A DNA stretch of 64,000 nt from Neolewinella antarctica (GCF_011927835.1 NZ_JAATJH010000001.1:635104-699103); one strand, 5' to 3'. Positions 48,945 to 58,429 are shown, numbered from the stretch's first letter. The notes: a model not told the origin generated them from the letters alone. Program-made: numbers and translations.

Positions 48945-51900
48945 ATGAAAGTTATCAAACGAATTGTGATTGTGTTGGTCGTGCTGATCGTCCTGGTCAT
49001 CGGCGCACTGATTGCCGCACCGATCCTCTTTAAGGACCAGATCGTCGACAACGTCCGCACCAGCGTCAACAAGATGGTGGACGCGGAAGTGGATTTTCGG
49101 GACATCGACGTGAGCTTTTTACGGTCTTTTCCAGAAGTGTCCGTGCAGGTGCACGACGTGCGGGTGATCGGCATCGATACCTTCGCCGGGCTTCCCCTGA
49201 TGAGGGCTAAAGAAGTTGTGGTTGACCTGGGTTTCTGGTCCGTTGTCGGTAGCGACGGGAATTATAACATCGAAGCCGTCACCATGACTGAGCCAGACAT
49301 CAATCTAGTTGTCATTAGCCCGGAGCTGGCGAACTACCTTATCGTCCCGGAAACCGAGGCTGCCCAACCCTCCGACCCGGCACCTGCGACCGCGCAAATC
49401 AACCTAGAGCACTACGAAATCAAAAACGGCAGCTTCGTCTACGACGATCGGACTACGGACACCTATATCAAAATAAAAGGCTTACATACCACCGGCGACG
49501 GCGACTTCACCTCCACTTTGTTCGACCTCGACACCTACTCCGAAATCGAAGCCCTCACCCTCTCTCAGGGTGGCGTTACCTATCTCAATAAGGTCAAAGC
49601 CACGGCCGACGCCATTGTCGGTGTCGACCTCGATAACCAGCGGTACACATTTAAAGAAAACGTAATCAAGCTAAACGCCCTCGACCTGAATTTCGACGGG
49701 ACGATCGAACTAGCGGCGAACGACGACATCCTTTTTGACCTAACCTACAATGCCCCGGCCAACGACTTTCGGCAACTGTGGAGCATGATCCCAGCGACCT
49801 ACGTGGAAGGCTTCGAGGACGTAAAAACCACCGGCACCTTTACGCTGAACGGTACCGTCAAGGGTGCTTTCAACTCCGTTACCGAGACTTATCCCGCTTT
49901 CACCGTCAAAACCGACATTGCCTCCGGTAGCGTTCAGTACCCCGGCCGCCCCGTCGGCATCACCGGCATTGACGCAGCCGTTGCGATAAACAGCCCGAGC
50001 AGCGATCTGAACCAGCTGAAGGTTAACGTCCCTCGTTTCAACTTTAACCTGGGTGGCGATCCTTTTTCGGGAAGCTTCCGCCTGGCCACGCCGCTGAGTG
50101 ACCCAGACATCGACGCCACGCTAAAGGGCACCATCGACCTGGACAAATGGGCGAAGGCAATCCCACTAGACGGCGTGACCGAACTAGGTGGTCGCATCAT
50201 CGCCGACGTGGCCATGCAGAACGTTCGCCAGAGCGTACTCGACGCGGGCAACTACGCCGACGTGAGCATGACGGGTAATATGTCAATCGCAGACCTGATT
50301 TACGTAGCGGACGACTTACCACCCGTCCGTATCACCAACGCGACGGCTGACTTCACGCCGCAAGCCATCAACATCAGGGGGTTCGACGCCAAACTCGGCC
50401 GCAGCGATCTCAGTGGATCAGGCTCCATCACTACCCCGTTGGCTTACTTCAGCCCCGAGCAGACGATGCGCGGCAAAATCAACATCCTATCCAATTTTTT
50501 CGACGCCGACGAATGGATGGCGGAAGAGACTGGCAGTACCGTCAGTCCGGCGGAAATGGACGCTGCAGGTGTGGTGCCACCAACCGCGGAAACGGCAATT
50601 TTCGACCGGTTCGATTTCGACATCGACGCTGACATCAAGCAACTGAGCTACGGAACCTACCAACCCAAAAACTTGCGGGCCGTCGGCAACATCAAGCCCA
50701 ACCGTCTCGACATCGAAGTGGCGGAGGCAACCCTCGGCAGCAGCTCCTTCAGCGCGAGTGGCAACGTGAAGAACTTATTCGATTACACCTTCGACAACGG
50801 TATACTCGGCGGCGACATCACCGTCCGCTCACCCTTCATCGACTTGGCGGACTTCATGACCGAAGAGCCGACAGCGGTGGAGTCTTCCACCACGACAACT
50901 GCTACTACCGCCGAGAGCGCCGCCATCCCGATCCCCGACAACATCCAACTCAACGTTAACCTCCTCGCCGACCGAGTCAAGTACGATGACATCGACCTCA
51001 CCAACGCAGCCGGCAAATTACTGGTCCGTGGCGGCCAGGCGGTTATCGAGGACGGGCGGGCCAATCTTTTAGGTGGTGCGATGGACTTCGCGGGGGCTTA
51101 CGATACTTCGGAGCCGGGCGACCCTGGGTTCCGATTCCATTACGACATGAAGTCGATCGACTTCACGCAGGCGTTCAACAAGCTAAACAGCTTTGCGGCG
51201 CTCGCCCCGATCGGTAAATTTATCCGGGGAAATTTCAGCACGGACTTGGTGCTCGAAGGGAAGTTGGGCGATGATTTGTTTCCGAAAATGAATAGTCTGA
51301 ACGCGCAGGGGCTTTTCCAGACGTTCAACGCACAACTCACCGGCATCGAACCGCTACGCAAGATCGGTCAGGCCCTGAACGTAAAAGAACTCACCAACAG
51401 CACCACGCTGAGTGACATCATGACCGTGTTTAAAATCCAGGACGGCACCGTAGCCGTGGAGCCTTTCGACCTAAATATCGCCGGCATCCCCATGACGCTG
51501 GCCGGACGGCACGGGCTAGATTCGGACATGGATTACAACATCAAAGCAGCCATCCCCCGCAGCATGATCGAAGGCAACGCACTGGCCGGAGCAGCCCTGA
51601 GTGCGCTAGACAAACTGGGGGGGCAGGCCGCAAAACTCGGCCTCAATATTTCACCCGGTGACATACTGAACGTCGGGATCGGTTTGACGGGAAATTTTGC
51701 CAATCCGAAAACAAGCTTTAAGCTCCTCGGTACGGACGGCGGGGAGCCAGCCTCGGCACAGGATGCGCTTGTGGGAGCGGTCAAGGATCAAGCAAAAGCC
51801 GAAGTCGATAAGCAAGTCAACTTGGTAAAAGACCGGGCTCAGGCGCAGTTGGATAGTTTGAAGGGCATCGCTAACGTCCGTTCGCAGGCCATCCAGGACA

Positions 51901-52079
51901 GCATCCGTACGGTTGCCAATCTCCAGGCGGCCAAGTTGCAGCAGCTCGCCCAGGACCAACTAAAGGGCCAACTGGATTCTTTACGCTTAGATTCAATAGC
52001 GAAAAGCCTCCTGGGTGGTGACCCCGCTGACCGGATTAAGAAAGAACTCGGGAAGTTTAATCCGTTTAAGAAGAATTGA
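48945..52079 (+). CDS. AsmA-family protein (AsmA-like inner membrane/periplasmic protein)
   Basis: 1044 residues from ATG at 48945. One N-terminal membrane helix (about 5-27; IVIVLVVLIVLVIGALIAAPILF), then the AsmA N-domain (VRTSVNKMVDAEVDFRDIDVSFLRSFPEVSVQVHDVRVIG), a long repetitive beta region, and the AsmA C-terminal domain (about 700-925; GNFSTDLVLEGKLGDDLFPKMNSLNAQGLFQTFNAQLTG). The last about 100 residues are a charged Ala/Gln-rich coiled coil. AsmA-like proteins are thought to bridge the periplasm and carry phospholipids to the outer membrane. A copy of the repeat (49380-49395) encodes APATAQ in a loop. Confidence 0.88.
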   Translation: MKVIKRIVIVLVVLIVLVIGALIAAPILFKDQIVDNVRTSVNKMVDAEVDFRDIDVSFLRSFPEVSVQVHDVRVIGIDTFAGLPLMRAKEVVVDLGFWSVVGSDGNYNIEAVTMTEPDINLVVISPELANYLIVPETEAAQPSDPAPATAQINLEHYEIKNGSFVYDDRTTDTYIKIKGLHTTGDGDFTSTLFDLDTYSEIEALTLSQGGVTYLNKVKATADAIVGVDLDNQRYTFKENVIKLNALDLNFDGTIELAANDDILFDLTYNAPANDFRQLWSMIPATYVEGFEDVKTTGTFTLNGTVKGAFNSVTETYPAFTVKTDIASGSVQYPGRPVGITGIDAAVAINSPSSDLNQLKVNVPRFNFNLGGDPFSGSFRLATPLSDPDIDATLKGTIDLDKWAKAIPLDGVTELGGRIIADVAMQNVRQSVLDAGNYADVSMTGNMSIADLIYVADDLPPVRITNATADFTPQAINIRGFDAKLGRSDLSGSGSITTPLAYFSPEQTMRGKINILSNFFDADEWMAEETGSTVSPAEMDAAGVVPPTAETAIFDRFDFDIDADIKQLSYGTYQPKNLRAVGNIKPNRLDIEVAEATLGSSSFSASGNVKNLFDYTFDNGILGGDITVRSPFIDLADFMTEEPTAVESSTTTTATTAESAAIPIPDNIQLNVNLLADRVKYDDIDLTNAAGKLLVRGGQAVIEDGRANLLGGAMDFAGAYDTSEPGDPGFRFHYDMKSIDFTQAFNKLNSFAALAPIGKFIRGNFSTDLVLEGKLGDDLFPKMNSLNAQGLFQTFNAQLTGIEPLRKIGQALNVKELTNSTTLSDIMTVFKIQDGTVAVEPFDLNIAGIPMTLAGRHGLDSDMDYNIKAAIPRSMIEGNALAGAALSALDKLGGQAAKLGLNISPGDILNVGIGLTGNFANPKTSFKLLGTDGGEPASAQDALVGAVKDQAKAEVDKQVNLVKDRAQAQLDSLKGIANVRSQAIQDSIRTVANLQAAKLQQLAQDQLKGQLDSLRLDSIAKSLLGGDPADRIKKELGKFNPFKKN
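49380..49395 (-). repeat. Dispersed repeat inside the AsmA-like gene
   Basis: GCACCTGCGACCGCGC, identical to the core of 62514-62529, read in frame within a Pro/Ala-rich linker. Confidence 0.6.
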
Positions 52080-52133
52080 GGTGCGAGATGGGACCAAGAG
52101 TCAACGGTTTCGTCGGTAGTGTACGTCCGCAGA

Positions 52134-52198
52134 TGCGCCGTCCCGGCGCGAATAAGGTTATGCGTTGAGGCGCTACCCCCTCGCGCCGGGACGGTGCA
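52134..52198. terminator. Long hairpin between convergent genes (possible bidirectional terminator)
   Basis: Arms 52134-52151 and 52181-52198 pair over 18 bp (14 perfect: CCGTCCCGGCGCGA) around a 29-base loop. It lies between the stops of the AsmA-like gene (52079) and bioA (52225). There is no clear T-run, so it could also be a palindromic repeat. Confidence 0.5.
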
Positions 52199-52224
52199 TT
52201 GACCGAAAGAACACCCCTGTCCGG

Positions 52225-53559
52225 TCAAGCAGCGCTAAAATTCTTCGGCACACTGCAAGCCTCGATCACTACCGCGCACAGTTGCCGCAGCTGCCCGTCC
52301 GTAATGACAAAAGGTGGCATCAAATAAATCAGCTTCCCGAAGGGCCGAATCCAGACGCCTTCGTCCACAAAAAAGGCTTGGATAACTGCCTGATCGACCG
52401 GTTGCTCGGTTTCGATGACTCCAATCGCACCGAGAACGCGCACGTCGGTTACCATCGCCAGAGCAGCAGCCGGAGCGAGGTACCGATCCAGCAGTTGTCC
52501 AATGTTTTCAACTTGGGCTCGCCAGTCGCGAGAAAATAATAAATTGATACTGGCCACCGCCACGCTGCACGCCAGTGGATTGCCCATGAAGGTCGGCCCG
52601 TGCATGAGGTTCGGAACGTCGCTGTTACCGATGGTCTCGGCGACGTGATCCGTACACAAGGTTGCCGCCAGGGTCAGGTAACCGCCAGTTAAAGCTTTGC
52701 CCAGGGTAAGAATGTCGGGCGTTGCGGCTATCTCAGAGACGAACAGTGCGCCTGTCCGACCGAAGCCCGTAGCGATCTCATCGTAAATTAGTAGTAAACC
52801 GTGTTCGTCGCACAGACGCCGGACATGGTCCAGGTAACTGAGGTTGTAAAAGTGCATACCGCCCGCCCCCTGGACGCCCGGCTCGCAGATGAAGGCGGCG
52901 GATTCGTGCGCGTGCTTGGTAAAGAGCTCGTCCAGGCTCCTCAGATAAGATTTGTCGAGCGGGGTGTGCTGCCCGGCGGGTGGGCGGTCGACGAAGTGGT
53001 GGGTTGGCAAGAAGCCAGCGAAGAGTACGTGCATACCGTTTACCGGATCGCAGACGGACATCGGGCCGGTCGTGTCGCCGTGGTAGCCACCGCGGAAAGT
53101 GAGGAACTTGTTACGGCCCCGTTCGCCCCGTGCGTATTGGTACTGGATGGCCATCTTCATCGCGACTTCCACACTGACGGAACCGCTATCGGCCAGGAAG
53201 ACGCGTTGGAGCGCGCCCGGTGTTATTTCTACCAGTCTGCGTGCCAACGCTACGGCCGGTGGGTGGGTAATACCGCCGAACATGACGTGCGACATGTGGT
53301 CGAGCTGCACTTTAGCCGCGGCGTTTAATTCCGGGACGTTGTAGCCGTGAATAGCACACCACCAAGAGGACATACCGTCGATAAGTTTACGGCCGTCGGC
53401 AAGTTCGAGTTCACAACCGGCTGCGGCGACCACCGGGTAAGTGGGTAGCGGATTCCGGAGTGAAGTGTAGGGGTGCCAGAGGTGGTGGCGGTCGAAAGCG
53501 AGGTCCTGGGCGGTAATGGTGGCGGTTGTTACTTGGTGACAAAATTGGTAAGAAAGCAA
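52225..53559 (-). CDS. bioA: Adenosylmethionine-8-amino-7-oxononanoate aminotransferase
   Basis: 444 residues. Class III PLP aminotransferase with BioA features: RHHLWHPYTS at the N-terminus, GMSSWWCAIHGYNVPEL, VFLADSGSVSVEVAMKMA, FRGGYHGDTTGPMSVCD, LIYDEIATGFGRTG and ILTLGKALTGGYLTLAATL with the PLP Lys. It makes 7,8-diaminopelargonic acid in biotin synthesis. The only plausible start is TTG at 53559, 1 bp after the stop of the upstream gene, so translation is probably coupled. Other biotin genes are not in the window. Confidence 0.95.
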   Translation of the reverse strand: MLSYQFCHQVTTATITAQDLAFDRHHLWHPYTSLRNPLPTYPVVAAAGCELELADGRKLIDGMSSWWCAIHGYNVPELNAAAKVQLDHMSHVMFGGITHPPAVALARRLVEITPGALQRVFLADSGSVSVEVAMKMAIQYQYARGERGRNKFLTFRGGYHGDTTGPMSVCDPVNGMHVLFAGFLPTHHFVDRPPAGQHTPLDKSYLRSLDELFTKHAHESAAFICEPGVQGAGGMHFYNLSYLDHVRRLCDEHGLLLIYDEIATGFGRTGALFVSEIAATPDILTLGKALTGGYLTLAATLCTDHVAETIGNSDVPNLMHGPTFMGNPLACSVAVASINLLFSRDWRAQVENIGQLLDRYLAPAAALAMVTDVRVLGAIGVIETEQPVDQAVIQAFFVDEGVWIRPFGKLIYLMPPFVITDGQLRQLCAVVIEACSVPKNFSAA

Positions 53560-53560
53560 A

Positions 53561-54433
53561 TTACTTGGCCCTGATTATGCCCCGGAAGCCGAGGTGGTTT
53601 AGTCCGCTATCCGCCGGCGTAAGTTGCTGCTGTGTCAAATTAAAGCCGGTGCAATAGGAGGTGCTACAGAGGAAGGAGCCGCCCTTGATAATGTTCTGGC
53701 CGGTGCGGGCGTCGGTGGTGGCCGTCCATTCCCATACGTTGCCGGACATATCGTAGAGGCCGTTTGCTGCCGGTGGGAAAGACTTTACGGGGGCAACGCC
53801 GGGGAAGTCATCGAGCACGTTGTCTTCGTAGGGAAAGGGGCCTTGCCACCAGTTGCCGAGGTACTTTCCGTCGGGCGTCATTTCTTCGCCCCAGGGGAAG
53901 TCGGTGGTGGTGCCGGACTGGGCGGCGGCGAAGGTCCATTCGGGTTCGGTGGGGAGTTGTTTTCCGGCCCAGCTTAGGTAAGCATTCACGTCGCGTAGGC
54001 TGACCTGGGTGACGGGGGTAGCAGCGGGCGCGCTCGTCCCGACTGAGTGCGGGACTAGCTCTCGCGTCGCGGGCTGGCTACCAGCTAGTCCCGTGCTCTG
54101 TCGGGATGCCGGGCCGAGGGGAAAGAGCCAGGTGGCCGAGTCTACCGGGAGCCAGGTAAGGGAATCTTTACTGAATACGCCCGACCAGCCGAAGTCTTCC
54201 GCCTCGGTGACATAATCAGTCGCGGTAATAAACTTGGCAAAATCGGCTATCGTGGTTTCCGTAGCGTCCATGAAAAAGCCAGCTTGCTGGTCGTCGCCTT
54301 CGATCCAAACCATGCCTTCCGGAGCGGCTCGGGGCGGACCTTTCTCTGCTCCTTCACAACTCCACACGGCACCCGCGACCACGCCAAGGAGTATAAAAGA
54401 AAACAGCAATTGTGGACGTAAAGCAGCGATCAT
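53561..54433 (-). CDS. Formylglycine-generating-enzyme-like (SUMF1) lipoprotein
   Basis: 290 residues from ATG at 54433. Leader (about 1-25) with lipobox Cys 26 (VWSCEG). FGE-sulfatase fold: EGMVWIEGDD, MDATETTIADFAKFI, VTQVSLRDVNAYLSWAGKQLPTEPEWTFAAA, YDMSGNVWEWT, and GGSFLCSTSYC with Cys 256 and 261, spaced like the two catalytic Cys of true formylglycine-generating enzymes. It may activate CxPSR sulfatases, such as that at 1-964. Oddity: a 74-bp palindromic element at 54035-54108 is inserted in frame (about residues 110-135), just before the VTQVS block. It overlaps bioA transcriptionally and shares its upstream region with the divergent deiminase gene. Confidence 0.85.
   Translation of the reverse strand: MIAALRPQLLFSFILLGVVAGAVWSCEGAEKGPPRAAPEGMVWIEGDDQQAGFFMDATETTIADFAKFITATDYVTEAEDFGWSGVFSKDSLTWLPVDSATWLFPLGPASRQSTGLAGSQPATRELVPHSVGTSAPAATPVTQVSLRDVNAYLSWAGKQLPTEPEWTFAAAQSGTTTDFPWGEEMTPDGKYLGNWWQGPFPYEDNVLDDFPGVAPVKSFPPAANGLYDMSGNVWEWTATTDARTGQNIIKGGSFLCSTSYCTGFNLTQQQLTPADSGLNHLGFRGIIRAK
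54035..54108. repeat. Palindromic element inserted in frame in the FGE-like gene
   Basis: Inner arms CGGGACTAGCT (54050-54060) and AGCTAGTCCCG (54083-54093) are perfect; outer TCCCGAC (54037-54043) and GTCGGGA (54100-54106) pair as well. It adds about 25 residues (GLAGSQPATRELVPHS region) absent from the family pattern. Confidence 0.7.
54369..54384 (-). repeat. Dispersed repeat copy in the FGE-like leader
   Basis: GCACCCGCGACCACGC, identical to 40414-40429, encoding part of the signal peptide (VVAGAVW). Confidence 0.6.
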
Positions 54434-54449
54434 GCCACAAAGGTAAGCC

Positions 54450-54457
54450 TATCTTCG
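54450..54457 (+). promoter_or_regulatory. -7 promoter element TATCTTCG of the deiminase gene
   Basis: One base from TAnnTTTG, 18 bp before the ATG at 54476. Confidence 0.45.
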
Positions 54458-54475
54458 GGCCACAAACCGACCGCC

Positions 54476-55501
54476 ATGCGACTACCCGCCGAATGGGAAA
54501 AACAACAAGCCGTTTTATTCGCTTTCCCCCGCCGCGCCGGCGACTGGGGCGACCAGCTCGACGCCGCTTCCCGCGCTATGATCCGCGCCGCTAACCTCGT
54601 GAATAAAGTTACCCGAACCATCATCATCGTCAGCGACCCAGACCATTTTTCCGCCTACGCCGACGACTACGAAGGCCCCCACGTAGAATTACCGACGGAC
54701 GATTGCTGGGTCCGAGATTTCGGCCCGATCACCTGCGAAACGGACGATGGCGAAACGGTGATGATTGACTTCCAATTCAACGGCTGGGGCGGCAAATTTG
54801 ACGCGACGAACGATAATCAAATCCCCGCTCGATTGCACAAAGAAATGTTTTGGGACCATATCTACCAGCATAGTGATTTAGAACTCGAAGGCGGCAGCAT
54901 CGAAAGTGACGGCCATGGCACCATTCTAACTACCACAACCTGCCTGCTCAACACCAACCGCAACGATGGCGGACTCACGAAAAACAAAGTCGAACTCAAA
55001 CTTCGCAAAACACTGGGAGCCAAACGATTCCTCTGGCTCACCCACGGATCACTAGCGGGCGACGACACCGACGCGCACGTTGATACACTAGCCCGATTCG
55101 TGGATGAAACCACCATAGCATACGTTGCGTGCGACGATCCGGCGGATGAGCATTTCGCGGACCTTAAAAAGATGGAGGCTGAATTACAAGCCTTTCGGAC
55201 ACCGGACGGCAAAGCTTACGAGCTACTCCCCCTACCCTGGCCGCCGGCCATCGGGAGCAGCGAAGACGGTCACCGCTTACCAGCCACCTACGCCAATTTC
55301 CTGATTAGCAACGGAACCATTTTTGTCCCGACCTACTTCGGCGAAACCGCCGCCGGCCACCCGGGGCACACCACCGATGCGCTTGTACTAGAAATACTAA
55401 AACTGGATGGACGCTACAAAACGGTTGGCATATCGAGTCGTGCTTTTTTGGAGCAGCACGGTTCCCTGCACTGCCTGACGATGCAAATTCCAACACTGTG
55501 A
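54476..55501 (+). CDS. Agmatine deiminase family protein
   Basis: 341 residues. Typical PAD_porph/agmatine-deiminase blocks: MRLPAEWEKQQAVLFAFP, TDDCWVRDFGPI, FNGWGGKFDA, ELEGGSIESDGHGT, DTDAHVDTLARFV, NFLISNGTIFVPTYF, and the catalytic Cys in HGSLHCLTMQ (about residue 333). Such enzymes convert agmatine to N-carbamoylputrescine, or release citrulline from peptides. The sequence is closer to the agmatine group, but the substrate is inferred. It is divergent from the FGE-like gene, only 42 bp between the starts. Confidence 0.9.
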   Translation: MRLPAEWEKQQAVLFAFPRRAGDWGDQLDAASRAMIRAANLVNKVTRTIIIVSDPDHFSAYADDYEGPHVELPTDDCWVRDFGPITCETDDGETVMIDFQFNGWGGKFDATNDNQIPARLHKEMFWDHIYQHSDLELEGGSIESDGHGTILTTTTCLLNTNRNDGGLTKNKVELKLRKTLGAKRFLWLTHGSLAGDDTDAHVDTLARFVDETTIAYVACDDPADEHFADLKKMEAELQAFRTPDGKAYELLPLPWPPAIGSSEDGHRLPATYANFLISNGTIFVPTYFGETAAGHPGHTTDALVLEILKLDGRYKTVGISSRAFLEQHGSLHCLTMQIPTL

Positions 55502-55610
55502 GTATTGACTGAAGATTGAAGCGACCGGAAATACCACGTGAAGGCCTCTTTCGAACAACCACGCGCCAGTCCCGCTTGGCAAATAGTTACCTTGCCCCAA
55601 ATCCTTTTGA

Positions 55611-56558
55611 ATGCTCAGCCGCAAAGATTTCATCCGCCACTCCGTCATCGCCGCCGCCGGCCTTCCCCTGCTCGGTTGCGGAAATAGCGGACAAAACACC
55701 GCACAATCCGCCGTTAATATGGAACCACTCACCGGACGCGATTACCTCAATACGATTGGTTTACAATTATGGTCCGTACGCGACCAGTGGAAGGCCGCGC
55801 CGCGCCTCACGCTCGAAACGCTGGCGGAGATCGGGTACAAACAAATTGAGTTACAGGACACTCGCCACGCTTCGGAGTTAGCACCCATTGCGAAGGATCT
55901 CGGGTTGCAGGTTCACAGTAGTTTCATCAACTGGAACACCATCACCGGCGGTTGGGAATACACCCCGGACGATCCGCTGCGTTTTGAATTCGCGGAAGTA
56001 ATGGACCAAGCCAACGAGCATGGCCTGAGCCACATCGTTTTCGGCTACCTCGAAGCCCAGGAACGCGACACGGCAGATAAGTGGCGCAAACTAGCTGACG
56101 ACCTCAACGAAGCGGGTATGCGGGCAAAGAACAACGGCTTACAGCTGACTTATCACAACCATAACTTCGAGTGGGACCCCATCGAAGGCACGACCGGCTT
56201 CGATATTTTAATGGACCGGATGGACGGCGACCTCGTCCCCTTCGAACTCGACATATTCTGGGCACAGATCGCCGGACAGGACGCCCGCCAGACGATGACT
56301 AAAGTGAAGGACCGGTTGGAACTACTTCACCTCAAGCAGCTTAATCCAAAAACGCCCGTCATTACGGACATCAACGACGTTCCCTCCGACGCCTTCGAAG
56401 AACTCCCCGACGGCAACATTCCGATCAAGGAACTTATGGACTACGGTCAGGAACTAGGCGTGAAATACTGCATGGTCGAGCAGGATGATAATTATGAGGA
56501 GAGTAGCCTGAAGAGCGTCCAAAAAAGCCTGGAGTGGTTGCAAACCTCAGAAATCTAG
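55611..56558 (+). CDS. Sugar phosphate isomerase/epimerase-like TIM-barrel lipoprotein
   Basis: 315 residues from ATG at 55611. Leader MLSRKDFIRHSVIAAAGLPLLGCGNS combines a Tat-like SRKDF with a lipobox Cys, common in Bacteroidota secreted isomerase/epimerases. The body is an AP-endonuclease-family-2/xylose-isomerase-like barrel: GLQLWSVRDQWK, LAEIGYKQIELQD, GLQLTYHNHNFEW, FELDIFWAQIAGQD, LLHLKQLNP, VKYCMVEQDD, with metal ligands in the His/Glu/Asp pattern. It would act on a sugar in the periplasm; which one is unknown. A TACCTTGC element lies at 55588-55595. Confidence 0.85.
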   Translation: MLSRKDFIRHSVIAAAGLPLLGCGNSGQNTAQSAVNMEPLTGRDYLNTIGLQLWSVRDQWKAAPRLTLETLAEIGYKQIELQDTRHASELAPIAKDLGLQVHSSFINWNTITGGWEYTPDDPLRFEFAEVMDQANEHGLSHIVFGYLEAQERDTADKWRKLADDLNEAGMRAKNNGLQLTYHNHNFEWDPIEGTTGFDILMDRMDGDLVPFELDIFWAQIAGQDARQTMTKVKDRLELLHLKQLNPKTPVITDINDVPSDAFEELPDGNIPIKELMDYGQELGVKYCMVEQDDNYEESSLKSVQKSLEWLQTSEI

Positions 56559-56569
56559 CTCAAGCTCTC

Positions 56570-56755
56570 AGCTCTATTCTCTTTACTCTTACCTCTATAC
56601 TCCTCTTAAAGAATATAGATCGTGCTCCGCACTTGAGGAGTAAAGAGTAAAGATGGCTTCGGCGGCAGGCTCCGACGTCCTTACTCTTTATTTGCTTCGC
56701 AGTACTTCGTGCTCTTACATCTATACTCTATACTCCTCCTTTCCCCTCTTTACAA
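56570..56755. repeat. Degenerate repeat region upstream of rimO
   Basis: The strings CTCTTTACTCTTAC, TCTATACTCCTC and their inverse GAGGAGTAAAGAGTAAAG recur, with GTGCTCCGCAC and CAGTACTTCGTGCTC inserts. No ORF. It looks like one or two decayed palindromic elements. Confidence 0.55.
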
Positions 56756-56807
56756 GTAGATAACAAAACAGTACGGTCGAATGACTGGTCGATGCAGTTA
56801 AGATCAT

Positions 56808-56815
56808 TACCTTTG
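56808..56815 (+). promoter_or_regulatory. -7 promoter element TACCTTTG of rimO
   Basis: Exact match to TAnnTTTG, 20 bp before the rimO ATG. Confidence 0.6.
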
Positions 56816-56835
56816 CGCCCCCTTAGCGTAAGCCA

Positions 56836-58158
56836 ATGAAAACCAAAACACTACGTCCCGACAAAGTCAACGTCATCACCCTGGGTTGCTCGAAGAATCT
56901 GGTGGATTCGGAGAACATCATCACCCAACTGAAAGCTAATGATTACGAGGTAGACCACGATTCCAACGAACAGGCCAACATCGTGATCGTCAACACTTGT
57001 GGTTTCATCGACCTGGCTAAGGAAGAAAGCGTGAACACGATCCTCGACTACGCCGACCGGAAGACGCGCGGTGAGATCGACAAACTTTACGTGACGGGTT
57101 GCCTAAGTCAGCGCTATAAGGATAACCTGGAAGCGCAAATCCCCGAAGTCGACGATTATTTCGGTACGATGGAGCTTCCCGGTCTACTCAATCGCCTCGA
57201 AGCCGACTACAAGCACGACCTGATCGGCGAGCGGTTCATCACCACGCCTGAGCATTACGCGTACCTGAAAATTAGTGAAGGCTGCAACCGGACTTGTTCT
57301 TTTTGCGCCATCCCGCTGATGCGCGGCAAGCACGTCAGCCGGCCGATGGAAGAGTTGGTGAAGCAGGCAACGCACTTTGCTAAAAACGGCGTGAAAGAAC
57401 TGATGCTGATCGCCCAGGAACTCACCTATTACGGACTTGACATCTACAAAAGCCGCGCCCTACCCGATTTACTAGAAGCATTGGCCGCCGTTGAGGGGAT
57501 TGAGTGGATCCGCCTGCATTACGCCTACCCCAGCAAATTCCCCCGGGAGATTTTTGACGTGATGGCCGCCCAGCCGAAAGTTTGTAACTACCTCGATATT
57601 CCGTTGCAGCACGGCAGCAACGCCGTCCTCCAGCGGATGCGCCGCCAGGTTACTCGCCAGGACACGGAGGACTTGATCGCCCACGCGCGCATCACTGTCC
57701 CGGGTATTGCCATTCGGACGACTTTCCTCGTCGGCTACCCCGGCGAAACGGAGGAAGAATTCGAAGAAATGTGTGATTTCGTACAGCGGATGCGCTTCGA
57801 GCGGTTGGGCGTTTTCATGTACAGCCACGAAGAAGACACTTCCGCACACGACGTTGAGGATGACGTACCCGCTGAAGTGAAAGCGGATCGCGCCAACCGC
57901 CTGATGGAGATTCAAAAGGAGATCAGTTTGGAACTGAACGAAGCCCGCATCGGACATCACATGCGGGTACTGATCGACCGTAAAGACGACGAATTCTACG
58001 TCGGCCGCACGGAGTATGACAGCCCCGACGTGGACAACGAAGTACTCATTCCCGCCGACCAAGCTTACTTACGGACCGGAGATTTCGTAAACGTCCGCAT
58101 CACGGAAGCTTCCGAGTACGATCTGGAGGCCACGGTGCTCGTCGTGGAAAAGGTATAG
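56836..58158 (+). CDS. rimO: Ribosomal protein S12 methylthiotransferase RimO
   Basis: 440 residues. N-terminal UPF0004 domain ([45 protein letters not shown]) with its three cluster Cys, radical-SAM domain with [11 protein letters not shown] (CxxxCxxC), and a C-terminal TRAM domain (from about 370; [26 protein letters not shown]). It attaches a methylthio group to an Asp of ribosomal protein S12 using two iron-sulfur clusters. The Cys set in the UPF0004 domain and EYDSPDVD in TRAM favour RimO over MiaB. Confidence 0.95.
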   Translation: MKTKTLRPDKVNVITLGCSKNLVDSENIITQLKANDYEVDHDSNEQANIVIVNTCGFIDLAKEESVNTILDYADRKTRGEIDKLYVTGCLSQRYKDNLEAQIPEVDDYFGTMELPGLLNRLEADYKHDLIGERFITTPEHYAYLKISEGCNRTCSFCAIPLMRGKHVSRPMEELVKQATHFAKNGVKELMLIAQELTYYGLDIYKSRALPDLLEALAAVEGIEWIRLHYAYPSKFPREIFDVMAAQPKVCNYLDIPLQHGSNAVLQRMRRQVTRQDTEDLIAHARITVPGIAIRTTFLVGYPGETEEEFEEMCDFVQRMRFERLGVFMYSHEEDTSAHDVEDDVPAEVKADRANRLMEIQKEISLELNEARIGHHMRVLIDRKDDEFYVGRTEYDSPDVDNEVLIPADQAYLRTGDFVNVRITEASEYDLEATVLVVEKV

Positions 58159-58272
58159 AAATTTATGGCGGTCGCCTTGGAAAACTCCCCCGGGGAATTA
58201 CCTTTGCCCCGCTTCCGCAGGGAGCCGCCGCAACTTCCGGTTTACGCCGCCCGTTGCAGTGCCCAAGTACCA

Positions 58273-58354
58273 GCCGGTGTGGCGGAATTGGTAGACGCGC
58301 TGGATTCAAAATCCAGTTCTTTCGAGAGTGTGGGTTCGATTCCCACCGCCGGTA
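58273..58354 (+). tRNA. tRNA-Leu (anticodon CAA)
   Basis: Acceptor GCCGGTG pairs with CGCCGGT (two wobble pairs); anticodon stem CTGGA/TCCAG with loop TTCAAAA, anticodon CAA at 58307-58309; long variable arm typical of Leu; T-loop TTCGATT. CCA is not encoded. Confidence 0.92.
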
Positions 58355-58412
58355 CTTTCAGGGTGATTTAGTTACCCTTTTCACGAAATGTCGTGAATGC
58401 GAGATTTTTTTT

Positions 58413-58429
58413 GCGCTGACGCGGGTGCC
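58413..58429 (+). repeat. Diverged dispersed repeat between two tRNA genes
   Basis: GCGCTGACGCGGGTGCC, three changes from consensus, in the 122-bp spacer between the tRNA-Leu genes. Confidence 0.5.
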
